The translations under genes and the position numbers were made by a program. Below the pieces are notes generated by a model, which made no database searches, had not been told where the DNA came from, and saw only the letters and a program-made list of their open reading frames with translations. From Psychrobacter sp. Pi2-52 (GTDB lineage Bacteria > Pseudomonadota > Gammaproteobacteria > Pseudomonadales > Moraxellaceae): a DNA stretch of 38,499 nucleotides. Shown in pieces: positions 7,999 through 15,769 of the stretch. The stretch's first letter is position 1. Every line of letters starts with the position of its first letter. The stretch is taken from the NCBI RefSeq assembly GCF_904846705.1, contig NZ_CAJHBS010000027.1, positions 1-38,499 of the forward strand, in the 5' to 3' direction.

Positions 7999-10074
7999 TT
8001 AAATGGTTTTATCATCATTTTGCTTGGTTGCTTTCATAGCTTGACTAGCCATCACGCCATTGATAATACCGCTCAACGTATCTGACTTACCTGCTAGGCC
8101 ATCGATGGCTTTACCGATAGATAGTGACTTGGCAAAGTTATCAAAGAAATGCGCTTCGCCGCCAACAATATCGATTTTGGCTTTTTGTAGTGCTACTGCC
8201 AATACTTCAGCATTTTCTTTGGCAATCTCTTTACCTGCGTCGATCGATGCCAGTGCTTCTTGCAAGGCTGTCTCAAGACTCATGCGGAACTCTTCGTGCT
8301 CACGCGCTTCTTTATTCATGCTACCCATTGCATTGAATTTCTCGACCAAACCATCTGCTTCGGCTTGGAAGTGTGCGCGAGTGACTTCGGCTTTTGCCAG
8401 TCCAACTTCGCGTTCTGCTTTGGCATTAGACTCACCACGTGCTGCGATGATTTCAGCATCTGCCATGCCTTTTTCACGTTCAGCCTTGGCAGTAGATTGA
8501 CCACGAGCAGCAATAATCTCTGCATCGACCATACCAATGTCACGCTCAGCTTTCGCCTTAGATTCACCGCGAGCCGCGATAACCTCAGCATCTGCCATAC
8601 CTTTTTCACGCTCTGACTGCGCTTCAGCTTGTCCAGTCGCTTTAATAATATTGGCTCTAGCAATGCCTTCTTTTTCCATAGAGACCGACTTGGCTTCTTG
8701 AATAGCAGCTTCAGCAAAGCCATGTGCAGACTCTTCGGCTTTAATACCTTCAGCCATTCTGATTTTGGCTTCTGACTCTTTGGCAGAGGCTTCAAGGTTA
8801 GCCGTAGCAAGCGTAGTGATTTCAACGGCTTTATGCTTGGCTGACAGCTCTTCGGCTTCGGCTTTTTTCACCTGACGTACTTTGATTTCTTCAGCATCCG
8901 CTTCAGCAGCTAGGACGCGTGTTTGCTTAGAACGCTCAGCCTCACTAACTTCGCGAACTTCTTTGATACGCTCTTCTTCTTGCGCCACTGTTTTGTCGAC
9001 CGCAATACGCTCGCGGATGACATTGGCGATTTCTTTTTTCTCAAGTTCAATCGCACGTTCAGCCTCGATGCGTTGCAAGTCCACTTCACGCTCACGAGAG
9101 ACGATTTCTAAGTCACGGGCACGCGTAACCTTCTCTTCTTCGATGACAACTGCACGCAGACGATTTTGACCTGCTACTTCAATTTCACGTTGCTGATTCT
9201 CTCGCTGAATCGCTAAGTCCTGCTCAACCATGATGACGGCTGTTTCTGACTTCTTACGCTCTTCCTCTTCAATCTTACGAGTTTCAGCCGTTTCACGGGC
9301 AATCACTGAGGATATTTCACGCTTTTGCTTGGCTTCAGCATCGGCTTGTTGACGCTCAAGCTCTAGCATCGCCTCTCTGGTTTCAACGTTCTTTTTCTTA
9401 ACCGCTAGCTCTTCATCACGCTCAAGCTCATTGGTAATAACGTTTTGAAAAGCCGTTAGCTGAGTAATTTTTTTGATACCTTCAGCATCTAGAATATTAC
9501 TTGAGTCCAACGATACTTTCGGTGTTTGCTCTAGATAATCGATTGCGACATCTTCTAAGACATAGCCGTTTAGATCGTTACCGATTTCTTGAACGATACT
9601 GTCACGAAACTCGCTGCGGTTTTCAAACAATTTAACGAAATCTATTTGCTTACCAACTGTTTTTAGCGCCTCTGAAAACTTGGCATTAAACAGCTCATTA
9701 ACAGCGACTTTATCTGAAGCTCTCTCAACCCCAACCGATTTGGCGACTTTTAGCACATCTTCTTCGGTTTCATTGACACGTAGATAAAATGCGACTGTGA
9801 TATCAGCACGCATGTTATCGGCGCAAATCAGTCCTTCTTTACCGCGTCTATCAACTTCCAACGTGATGAGCGAGATTCTCATCAGCTCTTTTTTATTAAT
9901 AACTGGCCAAACAAAGCCACCATCAAAACGTACGGCTATTTTGCTCACACCGTTGATAATTAGTGCTTTGCCCTGCTCAACCTTGAAGTAAAAGGCTTTG
10001 AGCATCAACAGTGCTGCCATAATGAAAACAAACGCCAGCACCACAACCACGCCGACGATAATGAGTATGTCCAT
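7999..10074 (-). CDS. Flotillin-like SPFH protein (YqiK type)
   Basis: A 691-residue membrane-anchored scaffold. Residues 3-27 form one hydrophobic membrane segment. An SPFH/band-7 domain follows (about 30-200, with FVWPVINKKELM, LEVDRRG and LICADNMRADITVAFYLRV). Then comes a very long Glu/Lys/Ala-rich coiled coil (about 210-610) and a short C-terminal region with Gly- and Ala-rich segments. Flotillins assemble into oligomers on the cytoplasmic membrane and organise fluid or rigid microdomains. The coiled coil contains a tandem array of 22-residue units at about 484-560. The length is greater than that of most bacterial flotillins, which are nearer 500 residues. The gene lies between the YqiJ-like gene (278 bp upstream) and the AAA+ ATPase gene (308 bp downstream), all on the minus strand. 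In E. coli the pair yqiJ-yqiK has the same order, which supports both assignments. Confidence 0.9.
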   Translation of the reverse strand: MDILIIVGVVVVLAFVFIMAALLMLKAFYFKVEQGKALIINGVSKIAVRFDGGFVWPVINKKELMRISLITLEVDRRGKEGLICADNMRADITVAFYLRVNETEEDVLKVAKSVGVERASDKVAVNELFNAKFSEALKTVGKQIDFVKLFENRSEFRDSIVQEIGNDLNGYVLEDVAIDYLEQTPKVSLDSSNILDAEGIKKITQLTAFQNVITNELERDEELAVKKKNVETREAMLELERQQADAEAKQKREISSVIARETAETRKIEEEERKKSETAVIMVEQDLAIQRENQQREIEVAGQNRLRAVVIEEEKVTRARDLEIVSREREVDLQRIEAERAIELEKKEIANVIRERIAVDKTVAQEEERIKEVREVSEAERSKQTRVLAAEADAEEIKVRQVKKAEAEELSAKHKAVEITTLATANLEASAKESEAKIRMAEGIKAEESAHGFAEAAIQEAKSVSMEKEGIARANIIKATGQAEAQSEREKGMADAEVIAARGESKAKAERDIGMVDAEIIAARGQSTAKAEREKGMADAEIIAARGESNAKAEREVGLAKAEVTRAHFQAEADGLVEKFNAMGSMNKEAREHEEFRMSLETALQEALASIDAGKEIAKENAEVLAVALQKAKIDIVGGEAHFFDNFAKSLSIGKAIDGLAGKSDTLSGIINGVMASQAMKATKQNDDKTI
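8398..8625 (-). repeat. 66-bp coding tandem repeats in the flotillin gene
   Basis: Three near-complete units and a degenerate fourth, each 66 bases, encode 22-residue helical repeats with the pattern AER-x-x-G-M-x-DAE-x-IAARG-x-S-x-AK. The period is seen by matching GCATCTGCCAT or close variants at intervals of 66 bases (about 8456, 8522 and 8588). The reading frame is kept, so this is protein repetition and not an intergenic element. Confidence 0.85.
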
Positions 10075-10352
10075 GTTTATTCCTTTAATTGAAACATTCT
10101 ATAGTCAGTTCTATATCCTTCAGATGTTCGGTCCGGCTTGCTCAACTACTCTATGTAGCAGTCTCACTTGCCTTTCTCATACCTGAACTAGTTGAACCAA
10201 CAATAACTAAATTTAAAACCGTTCGTATGATGTAAAAATAGAGGTTTTTTAGCTCAGTGGCTGTTTATTATTTATCAAGGCTTATCTTATTTTCGAGTTT
10301 ACTCTATGCTAAAAGCGATGATAGAAAGTCGTATCGACTAAACGATTTATAA

Positions 10353-11009
10353 TTATTTATCTTCAACAGGAGCGACTTGATAGGTATTTTTTTCTTCTAA
10401 ATACGCGACCAACATCACTCTATCGCCCTTTTTCAGTAAGCTAGTACTGTTGTCTGAACGAACCTTGAGTATCAAACCTGCACCGCCATCATTCAATTCT
10501 GCCTCACCGTGCTTGTCCGTCACACTAAGTGTGCGCACAATCGCGATTTTGCCTACATTATTAGCAGAATTACGTTTGGGGATTCTGGCAATGTTTTTGC
10601 GGATGGGTGAAATGATCATGCCTGTTAGCCACATAGAAACGACCAATACGAATATTAGTGCCCCTGTGCCAAATACGTAATACAGAACACCAGAGTCAAA
10701 ATTTTGATGTAAGAAACTGGTATACAAATAGCTCAATAACCAACCGATTAAACTAACTAAGCTCAATATAATGACTAGAGGCACACCGTAGAGACCAAAC
10801 TTCAGCATGAGGCCTGTAAAAAAACCGGTCGATGATAAATCAGAGACAGCAGCATCACTACCTGTCTCTACAGCATCCACGCTGTCCATATCTGCCATGC
10901 CGAGTAAAGATACTACCCAATATAGAGTAACGAACATCACAAGACCGGTGAAAACAATCGTTGGATATAAACTTATTTTGGTGATGAACACGAAAAAAGC
11001 CTCTTGCAT
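10353..11009 (-). CDS. Membrane protein with OB-fold/NfeD-like C-terminus (YqiJ type)
   Basis: A 218-residue protein with about three membrane segments (about 10-36, 75-97 and 108-132) and a soluble C-terminal domain (about 145-215). That domain reads like an OB-fold of the NfeD/YqiJ group: NVGKIAIVRT, then GEAELNDGGAGLILKVR, then LLKKGDRVMLVAYLEEKNTYQV. NfeD-type proteins are encoded next to flotillins in many bacteria and are thought to act with them on the cytoplasmic membrane. Here the gene is directly upstream of the flotillin gene. The ATG is preceded by AAAGGGAGAA, an acceptable though slightly distant ribosome binding site. It appears to be the first gene of the block that ends with the AAA+ ATPase and DUF2256 genes. 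The exact Pfam family (DUF1449 or similar) is my inference. Confidence 0.8.
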   Translation of the reverse strand: MQEAFFVFITKISLYPTIVFTGLVMFVTLYWVVSLLGMADMDSVDAVETGSDAAVSDLSSTGFFTGLMLKFGLYGVPLVIILSLVSLIGWLLSYLYTSFLHQNFDSGVLYYVFGTGALIFVLVVSMWLTGMIISPIRKNIARIPKRNSANNVGKIAIVRTLSVTDKHGEAELNDGGAGLILKVRSDNSTSLLKKGDRVMLVAYLEEKNTYQVAPVEDK

Positions 11010-11089
11010 TACGCGGGTTCTCCCTTTGTGAACCTAATCTTCTATTTGTAATAACCTACTACAAAAGCTAAGGCTCTTCACTTAATATT

Positions 11090-11123
11090 TATAAACTTAT
11101 GTTGTTTTACAAATAAGTTTATA
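11090..11123. other. AT-rich inverted repeat upstream of the YqiJ-like gene
   Basis: TATAAACTTAT at 11090-11100 is repeated in perfect inverted form at 11113-11123 with a 12-base spacer. It lies between the TolB-like gene end (11152) and the start of the YqiJ-flotillin-ATPase block (11009). It has no uridine tail. It could be a weak terminator or a protein-binding site controlling the block. Confidence 0.5.
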
Positions 11124-11151
11124 TACATATCACGGTATAAGACATACTTCT

Positions 11152-12123
11152 CTAACGACCCCATATCGGTGAGCGTACGACTCCACCATTTTGGCCGCTA
11201 ATGGCATAGCTGATATTGCCTGACAGCGAATGGATAACTAGACTACCACTACTTTGGCCTGCTGCTTGCCCGCCCACATTCAAGCGGCGAGTTGGATAGA
11301 CGGCATAATTGCCAGAGGGAGATAGACGGGCGGGCTCATCAAGTCCTGTTTCTGCTAAGTTGACCACTTGCCCAGTCGTCAAGGTCATGACAGCCGCCTT
11401 GCGACCATTTAGATAAGCCATACGCTGACCATCTAAGCTAAGCTGAGGGCTGGCCACATACCCATTTGTTGATACAGGTGTCGCATTGCCCGTAGCAAAG
11501 TCATAACGATAAATTCGCGGTCGTCCAGCACGGACTTTATCACTGGTATAGACAAAGCTCTTGCCATCCGCAGCATAACTTGGCTGTACCTCTGTACTCG
11601 GCAGGGTCGTTAACTGCTGAGTATGACCATCACTCAGACGCATCTTATAGATATCAGCATTACCACCGACAGTAGAGCTATAGAGCAAATCTTGACCATC
11701 GGGTGAAAATGACGCTGACATATTGCTGCCTTCAGCATTTACCACTAGATTGCGCGTCTTGCTACTACGATCATAAATATAAATTTTGGGATGCTCACGC
11801 GGGGCTTGTTTGCTGTATGCAAGCAGTTGTCCGTCTGCCGACCATGCTGGCGCATAGATATAGCCATTAAGCTGATCGATGAGCTGACGATCGCTACCGT
11901 CAGGACGGATACTATAGAGTGACGATACTTTAGCCGTACCTATTCCTTGCTCTTCTACATAGGCAATATATCCTCTGCGATCAATCACTGGCATACGTGC
12001 AGTCAGCGGATTGGTCTCAACTGTACTGGTTGGCTTTTTTACTGAGGTATTAGGTAATGTCTGACAGCCAGTGAGGACGGTAACTATAACTATCGTAGTA
12101 ATGACTTTTATGGTTTCAAACAT
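11152..12123 (-). CDS. TolB-like beta-propeller lipoprotein
   Basis: A 323-residue protein with a lipoprotein signal: a hydrophobic stretch followed by the lipobox LTGC, lipidated Cys at position 20. The rest is a string of PD40-type propeller blades as in TolB, for example APAWSADGQLLAYSK, SASFSPDGQDLLYSS, QPSYAADGKSFVYTS and SPQLSLDGQRMAYL, ending SPIWGR. True TolB has about 430 residues, a cleavable non-lipid signal and a separate N-terminal domain that binds TolA. That domain is missing here, and no tol or pal gene is nearby, so this is a TolB-like paralogue and not the TolB of the Tol-Pal system. It is probably periplasmic, tethered to a membrane, and may bind a partner protein or carbohydrate. 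The upstream GGAT is a modest ribosome binding site. Confidence 0.8.
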   Translation of the reverse strand: MFETIKVITTIVIVTVLTGCQTLPNTSVKKPTSTVETNPLTARMPVIDRRGYIAYVEEQGIGTAKVSSLYSIRPDGSDRQLIDQLNGYIYAPAWSADGQLLAYSKQAPREHPKIYIYDRSSKTRNLVVNAEGSNMSASFSPDGQDLLYSSTVGGNADIYKMRLSDGHTQQLTTLPSTEVQPSYAADGKSFVYTSDKVRAGRPRIYRYDFATGNATPVSTNGYVASPQLSLDGQRMAYLNGRKAAVMTLTTGQVVNLAETGLDEPARLSPSGNYAVYPTRRLNVGGQAAGQSSGSLVIHSLSGNISYAISGQNGGVVRSPIWGR

Positions 12124-12281
12124 AGCGCGGTATCCAATAGATCCTAATGATAAAAGTATTGTGAATAATTAAAAACTATCGTCACTGTTGCTGACTCAAC
12201 GCCATAGCTAATATTTTACGATATCAAAGGTATTATAGGGTTATGGCTCTAGTGTAGCCTAAACTGAGTCAAATTTTGGAT

Positions 12282-12314
12282 AAAAAAATGCCCCACTTGA
12301 TAGCGAGGCATTTT
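12282..12314 (-). terminator. Intrinsic terminator after the META-domain gene
   Basis: AAAATGCC (12285-12292) pairs with GGCATTTT (12307-12314) around a 14-base loop. On the minus strand the stem is followed by a run of seven U. It lies in the 303-base gap 12124-12426, which otherwise contains only the upstream region of the TolB-like gene and nothing else I can recognise. Confidence 0.8.
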
Positions 12315-12426
12315 GCGTTTCAAGAAGAGTAGCTTTAAATGAGCAATTTTAAATGAGTATTTTTAGACAAGTAATTAGAAGTGTTTAAGTTCACGAACCA
12401 GTCAAACTGTTTACTCAATCATTAAG

Positions 12427-12912
12427 CTACTTCGCAACGGCTTTAAAATAAGCGACTTGATCATCGTTTTTGATGGTCAAAATAGGCACATTGTTGGCAT
12501 TCTTACTAAGGCTATATTTACCTTTTACAGTGGCTAATGCAGCAGTGTCAAAACTGGCTTGCGGTTCAGGACATGCCATCATAGTACTGATGCCGTTTTT
12601 AATCTCTACCTCACCGTTTGCAACGCTATATCCAGCACCCATGTTATTACAGGTATTCATAAATGCCACGTAATCTCTACCGTTATCATTCATGAAACTT
12701 AACGTCAAAGGCTTGGCTGGGTCAAAAAATAATTGCGTTACTTTATCACCATTGCTACGTTTGGCATCAACGAGCTGCCAGTTGTGCGCTTGCAAGATAT
12801 CTGCAGTGATTGGTTGGTTAACTGGCGCAGGTAAACTCGTCGTCTGGCAACCCGCAGCAAGTGTACCAACTGCCAATGTCGCGGCCATCATTACTTTAGT
12901 CATGTTCTTCAT
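12427..12912 (-). CDS. META-domain lipoprotein (HslJ-like)
   Basis: A 161-residue lipoprotein. The start at 12912 (MKNMTKVMM) is chosen over an upstream in-frame start at 12957 because a strong GAGGAG lies just before it and because it gives a proper signal peptide with lipobox LAAGC (Cys22). The mature part is a META domain: ILQAHNWQLVDAKRSNGD, then LTLSFMNDNGRDYVAFMNTCNNMGAGYSV, then ISTMMACPEP, followed by LATVKGKYSLS and a final strand. The two conserved cysteines in NTCNNM and MMACPEP are typical of HslJ/META proteins and may form a disulphide. HslJ-type proteins are linked to heat and antibiotic (novobiocin) tolerance in E. coli; the molecular role is unknown. It is probably attached to the outer membrane facing the periplasm. 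A terminator follows it, so it looks monocistronic. Confidence 0.85.
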   Translation of the reverse strand: MKNMTKVMMAATLAVGTLAAGCQTTSLPAPVNQPITADILQAHNWQLVDAKRSNGDKVTQLFFDPAKPLTLSFMNDNGRDYVAFMNTCNNMGAGYSVANGEVEIKNGISTMMACPEPQASFDTAALATVKGKYSLSKNANNVPILTIKNDDQVAYFKAVAK

Positions 12913-13244
12913 TTCAACTCCTCGCTTTATTACACCCGATACTTTTACTAAACACACTATCTGCTTGAGCCCTCAGCGCTAATAGACAAAAGATAAGCTC
13001 TAATAAACATAGTAAAAGCTCGGACTTATTATGATTCATTTATTGTTTTATTTAATGCTCTAAACAATGGCAATATTGTGCATGACTCACAGGGAGGTGT
13101 CATCATAAACTGGGTAGTTATTCGGAATGCATTTTGTACTACTTTGCAAATATCTTGCTACTTGCCCTTGCCAGCACCTAAATGAGCTGCTAACGATATC
13201 CATCCAGATCAACGATGGTTATTGACGGTAGCTAGTGACAGTAA

Positions 13245-14351
13245 TTATGGATTATTGGCAGCTTGCTGTCGTTGCAATGCCGCATAGCCATCCAGACGCT
13301 TACGCTCAGTATCATTAAATAATTGCTGTTCAAGCTGATTGATTTGAATTTGCGCTTGGGCTGCATCGACACCTTGGCTTAATAAGCGATTTTTTTGAGT
13401 TTCATACTGGGTGAAACGTTGGTCAAAATTAGCGTCTTCTTGATCTACTTGTGCCAGCCTTTCTGCTGCTGGTGCGCCTACTAGCTCTCGGCGCATATTA
13501 TATAATTCCTCGGGCGTTGCACCGCGAGCTTTCATCTGTTCAGTGCGAGTCATCAACTCGCTAATATTGGCTTGTTGCATGATATTGCTTTTAGTAGCAT
13601 TCTCTGGCAATCGACTGATATAGTCCTGACGGGCAGCTTGTTTCTGTGCATCAGACATTTGCTTATTTTGGTCAATTCTGACCATCTCTATACTATAATT
13701 ATCGTAATTATCCTCTGCACCAAAAAATGCTGTGATAGTTGGCTTATCAAAGTACTGCTGTCGTAGATTAGCAATGTCTTGTTTTTGCTGGCTAACTGCA
13801 TTCAAATCCAGCTCACCACTTTTGGTCGCCTGTAATTGCAAATTACCATAGCGCTTTTCTATCTCAGGAAGTGCTTTAAGATAAGCAACATATTGATTAA
13901 AAATAGTGACTGCTTGGCTAGCGGCAGGCTCTGGTGTGTGATGGCGAATATAACTCTCCACACGGGCAAATATAGTCGCATCTTCTTCCTCACCTAGGGC
14001 GGATAAAAAATAATCAAACAAACGCCGCAGACCTTCAGTGACGACCAACTGTTTATTTTCATCGATGATAATTTCACCATCAATTTGGGTGCCCTTTAAT
14101 GAGCGTGGTAAATTTTCTAATCCTGTGACAAATTGAGACTGGCTGGGTGTCATTGTCGCTTTTACGACTTGTCCCGCAGCCAACTCAGTTATCACTGACT
14201 CGCTACTCTCATTATCAGAGACGGACGGTTTGGTTGAAGTTGAATTTACATCATTACTAGGCTTGAACCACAAAATAACCGCCGCTGTGGCAATGATAAC
14301 CACGGCGATGATAGCAATTGTTGCATAGGCTGGACGGCGGTTATTTGACAT
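13245..14351 (-). CDS. lifO: Lipase-specific foldase (steric chaperone)
   Basis: A 368-residue inner-membrane-anchored chaperone that folds the adjacent secreted lipase in the periplasm. One membrane segment spans about residues 10-29, followed by a Ser/Thr/Asn-rich variable linker to about residue 60. The diagnostic lipase-foldase motif RxxFDYFLSALGE is at 110-121. The rest is the expected long alpha-helical arm, rich in Gln, Glu and Arg, ending in QRQQAANNP. It starts 46 bases after the lipase stop on the same strand, the usual lipase-foldase order, so both are almost certainly translated from one mRNA. The symbol lifO is the general family name; other names (lipB, lif) are used in related species. 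Confidence 0.92.
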   Translation of the reverse strand: MSNNRRPAYATIAIIAVVIIATAAVILWFKPSNDVNSTSTKPSVSDNESSESVITELAAGQVVKATMTPSQSQFVTGLENLPRSLKGTQIDGEIIIDENKQLVVTEGLRRLFDYFLSALGEEEDATIFARVESYIRHHTPEPAASQAVTIFNQYVAYLKALPEIEKRYGNLQLQATKSGELDLNAVSQQKQDIANLRQQYFDKPTITAFFGAEDNYDNYSIEMVRIDQNKQMSDAQKQAARQDYISRLPENATKSNIMQQANISELMTRTEQMKARGATPEELYNMRRELVGAPAAERLAQVDQEDANFDQRFTQYETQKNRLLSQGVDAAQAQIQINQLEQQLFNDTERKRLDGYAALQRQQAANNP

Positions 14352-14397
14352 AAACGATATTTCTCAATCAATGAGCATTATTATTTTGTAGTTCAGC

Positions 14398-15474
14398 TTA
14401 TAGGTTGGCGTTTTTCAGACGGTTTACCTGGGTACGATAGATAGATTTTGGCTCAGACTCTCCCCATGCCGTCAGACCCAAGACTTGATCGGCAGAATCC
14501 AAATGATTCATTCTATAATTATCACGAATCACATAACCAAGACGACTTGAGCAAGCAGATACCAATCCATCATTAGACTCACCTGCAAATGGTACGCCCG
14601 TTGCGGCCAATAGATAATCGCTAGGGTCAAGTGCACTCGTTATTTGCCCAACGCCGCTAAATGAATAGTATTTGATGCCATTGACCGCAGTACTAGTCGG
14701 TTGACCACAATAGTTTTTTGGCATTGCTGCAGGAAATTTGGCATTGAACTTAGCAGCACCATCGGTCGATAGAGCCACGAGCGCTTGCCAGCCATCTTGT
14801 TGTTGAATTTGATTGAAGCTGATACCCGAACCAATATCTGTAAAGCCACCAATCAGATTGAACACGCCTGATACTAGCTGGGTGGTGACATTAGATGGCT
14901 GTCCAGAAGTATTATTTGGCTCAAGGACATTTTTAACAAAATCAGCGGTTTTTGATCCTTGCTCTGGGCTTGATACCGCAGTTACTGAGGCCACGTACTT
15001 TGGCGCGACGCCAGCGACATAACGGATATCTATACCGCCCTGACTGTGTCCAAACAAATTGACTTTAGACTCACCTGAAATCGCGGCAATGGTCTTGACC
15101 TGTTGTAGCAGTTGCTCACCTCGAACTTCGCTGTTATTGACCGCTGATGTTTTGGTGGTATATACCTCTGAGCCACCTTTCATCAAGTCTTCTGGAATCC
15201 CATTAAAATAATCAATGACTCCAAATAAGGTCGTGAAGCCGCCAAGCCCGTGTGCTAAGACGACTGGATATTGAGTTTTAGTGTAACTAGAAGTGAAATA
15301 TTTACTATCCACCAACTTGCAACCATTAGCATTGGCACAATTATAGTATTGTCCTGCAGCTTGAGCAGAAGTGGTTTGCATGGTCATTAGAAGCACACCA
15401 GCACTAATTGAACCCAGTATTGGTAAAAACGTCTTTGGTGTGAGAGCTGCACGAATGTACAAAGAAAGCGTCAT
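14398..15474 (-). CDS. lipA: Secreted triacylglycerol lipase, family I (foldase-dependent)
   Basis: A 358-residue secreted lipase that hydrolyses long-chain triacylglycerols. The start at 15474 is preferred over an upstream in-frame ATG at 15519: AAGGA lies seven bases before it and it gives a normal signal peptide ending near SAQA (residue 38). The alpha/beta-hydrolase core has the oxyanion HG (75-76), nucleophile Ser144 in GHSQGG, Asp302 in SNDGLV and His324 in NHLDS. Two cysteines at 256 and 308 have the same spacing as the disulphide of Pseudomonas aeruginosa lipase. Asp283 and Asp326 fall where calcium ligands are expected. Secretion would be by Sec followed by the type II system, after folding by the chaperone encoded immediately downstream. 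The gene is divergent from map, and two dyad sequences lie in the shared upstream region. Confidence 0.95.
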   Translation of the reverse strand: MTLSLYIRAALTPKTFLPILGSISAGVLLMTMQTTSAQAAGQYYNCANANGCKLVDSKYFTSSYTKTQYPVVLAHGLGGFTTLFGVIDYFNGIPEDLMKGGSEVYTTKTSAVNNSEVRGEQLLQQVKTIAAISGESKVNLFGHSQGGIDIRYVAGVAPKYVASVTAVSSPEQGSKTADFVKNVLEPNNTSGQPSNVTTQLVSGVFNLIGGFTDIGSGISFNQIQQQDGWQALVALSTDGAAKFNAKFPAAMPKNYCGQPTSTAVNGIKYYSFSGVGQITSALDPSDYLLAATGVPFAGESNDGLVSACSSRLGYVIRDNYRMNHLDSADQVLGLTAWGESEPKSIYRTQVNRLKNANL

Positions 15475-15596
15475 AACAACATCCTTGTTATCATTGATTT
15501 GGTTATTTTTACTGCACAACTACAGTAAAAATTGCTGCTAATTCCGTTAGCAGGCAAAATTACATTACTTATATATCTTGCAACATTCAACTAATT

Positions 15597-15628
15597 TGTC
15601 AAAATATGAATATATTAGTCTGACTAAT
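15597..15628 (-). promoter_or_regulatory. Candidate lipase promoter -35 and adjacent dyad
   Basis: On the minus strand a perfect TTGACA (15602-15597) lies upstream of the lipase gene. The best -10 matches (AAGATA at 17-base spacing, TATATA at 21) are poor, so the promoter may need an activator. Just upstream is the perfect dyad ATTAGTC-T-GACTAAT (15614-15628), well placed for an activator site. This is inference from position; no regulator is identified. Confidence 0.4.
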
Positions 15629-15678
15629 GAGTCATATAAGCCCTTACCAAGCTGTAAAGCAATTATTTTCAATGATAA

Positions 15679-15695
15679 TGATAGGTACACTATCA
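15679..15695. promoter_or_regulatory. Dyad TGATAG-N5-CTATCA between lipA and map
   Basis: Six-base perfect arms around GTACA. The dyad lies about 30 bases upstream of the map -10 element and overlaps GATAATGAT, which matches one half of a Fur box. It could be an operator for map or for the divergent lipase gene. The Fur link is weak because the second half does not fit the consensus. Confidence 0.3.
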
Positions 15696-15725
15696 CTTAA
15701 CGTAAAAGTGTCATTAGTACGTTTA

Positions 15726-15734
15726 TGGTATAAT
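15726..15734 (+). promoter_or_regulatory. Extended -10 promoter of map
   Basis: TGGTATAAT is a full-consensus extended -10 element (TGn plus TATAAT). No good -35 is seen at 16-18 bases upstream, as is common for extended -10 promoters. Transcription would start near 15741 and give a leader of about 30 bases before the map ATG. Confidence 0.65.
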
Positions 15735-15769
15735 CTATCCACAATGAACCCATAATTATAAGATATACG

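Noticed and set aside
8398..8625. Regular repeats resembling a short CRISPR-like array
   Set aside because: The 66-base period keeps the reading frame of a real protein, and there are no unique spacers or cas genes.
8060..9169. Several long open frames on both strands inside the flotillin gene
   Set aside because: They arise from the biased Glu/Lys/Ala codons of the coiled coil; their translations are low-complexity and have no start signals.
11152..12123. Assignment as TolB of the Tol-Pal system
   Set aside because: The N-terminal domain is missing, the signal is of the lipoprotein type and no tol or pal gene is adjacent.
15671..15695. Fur box before map
   Set aside because: Only one half matches (GATAATGAT); the other half does not fit the consensus.
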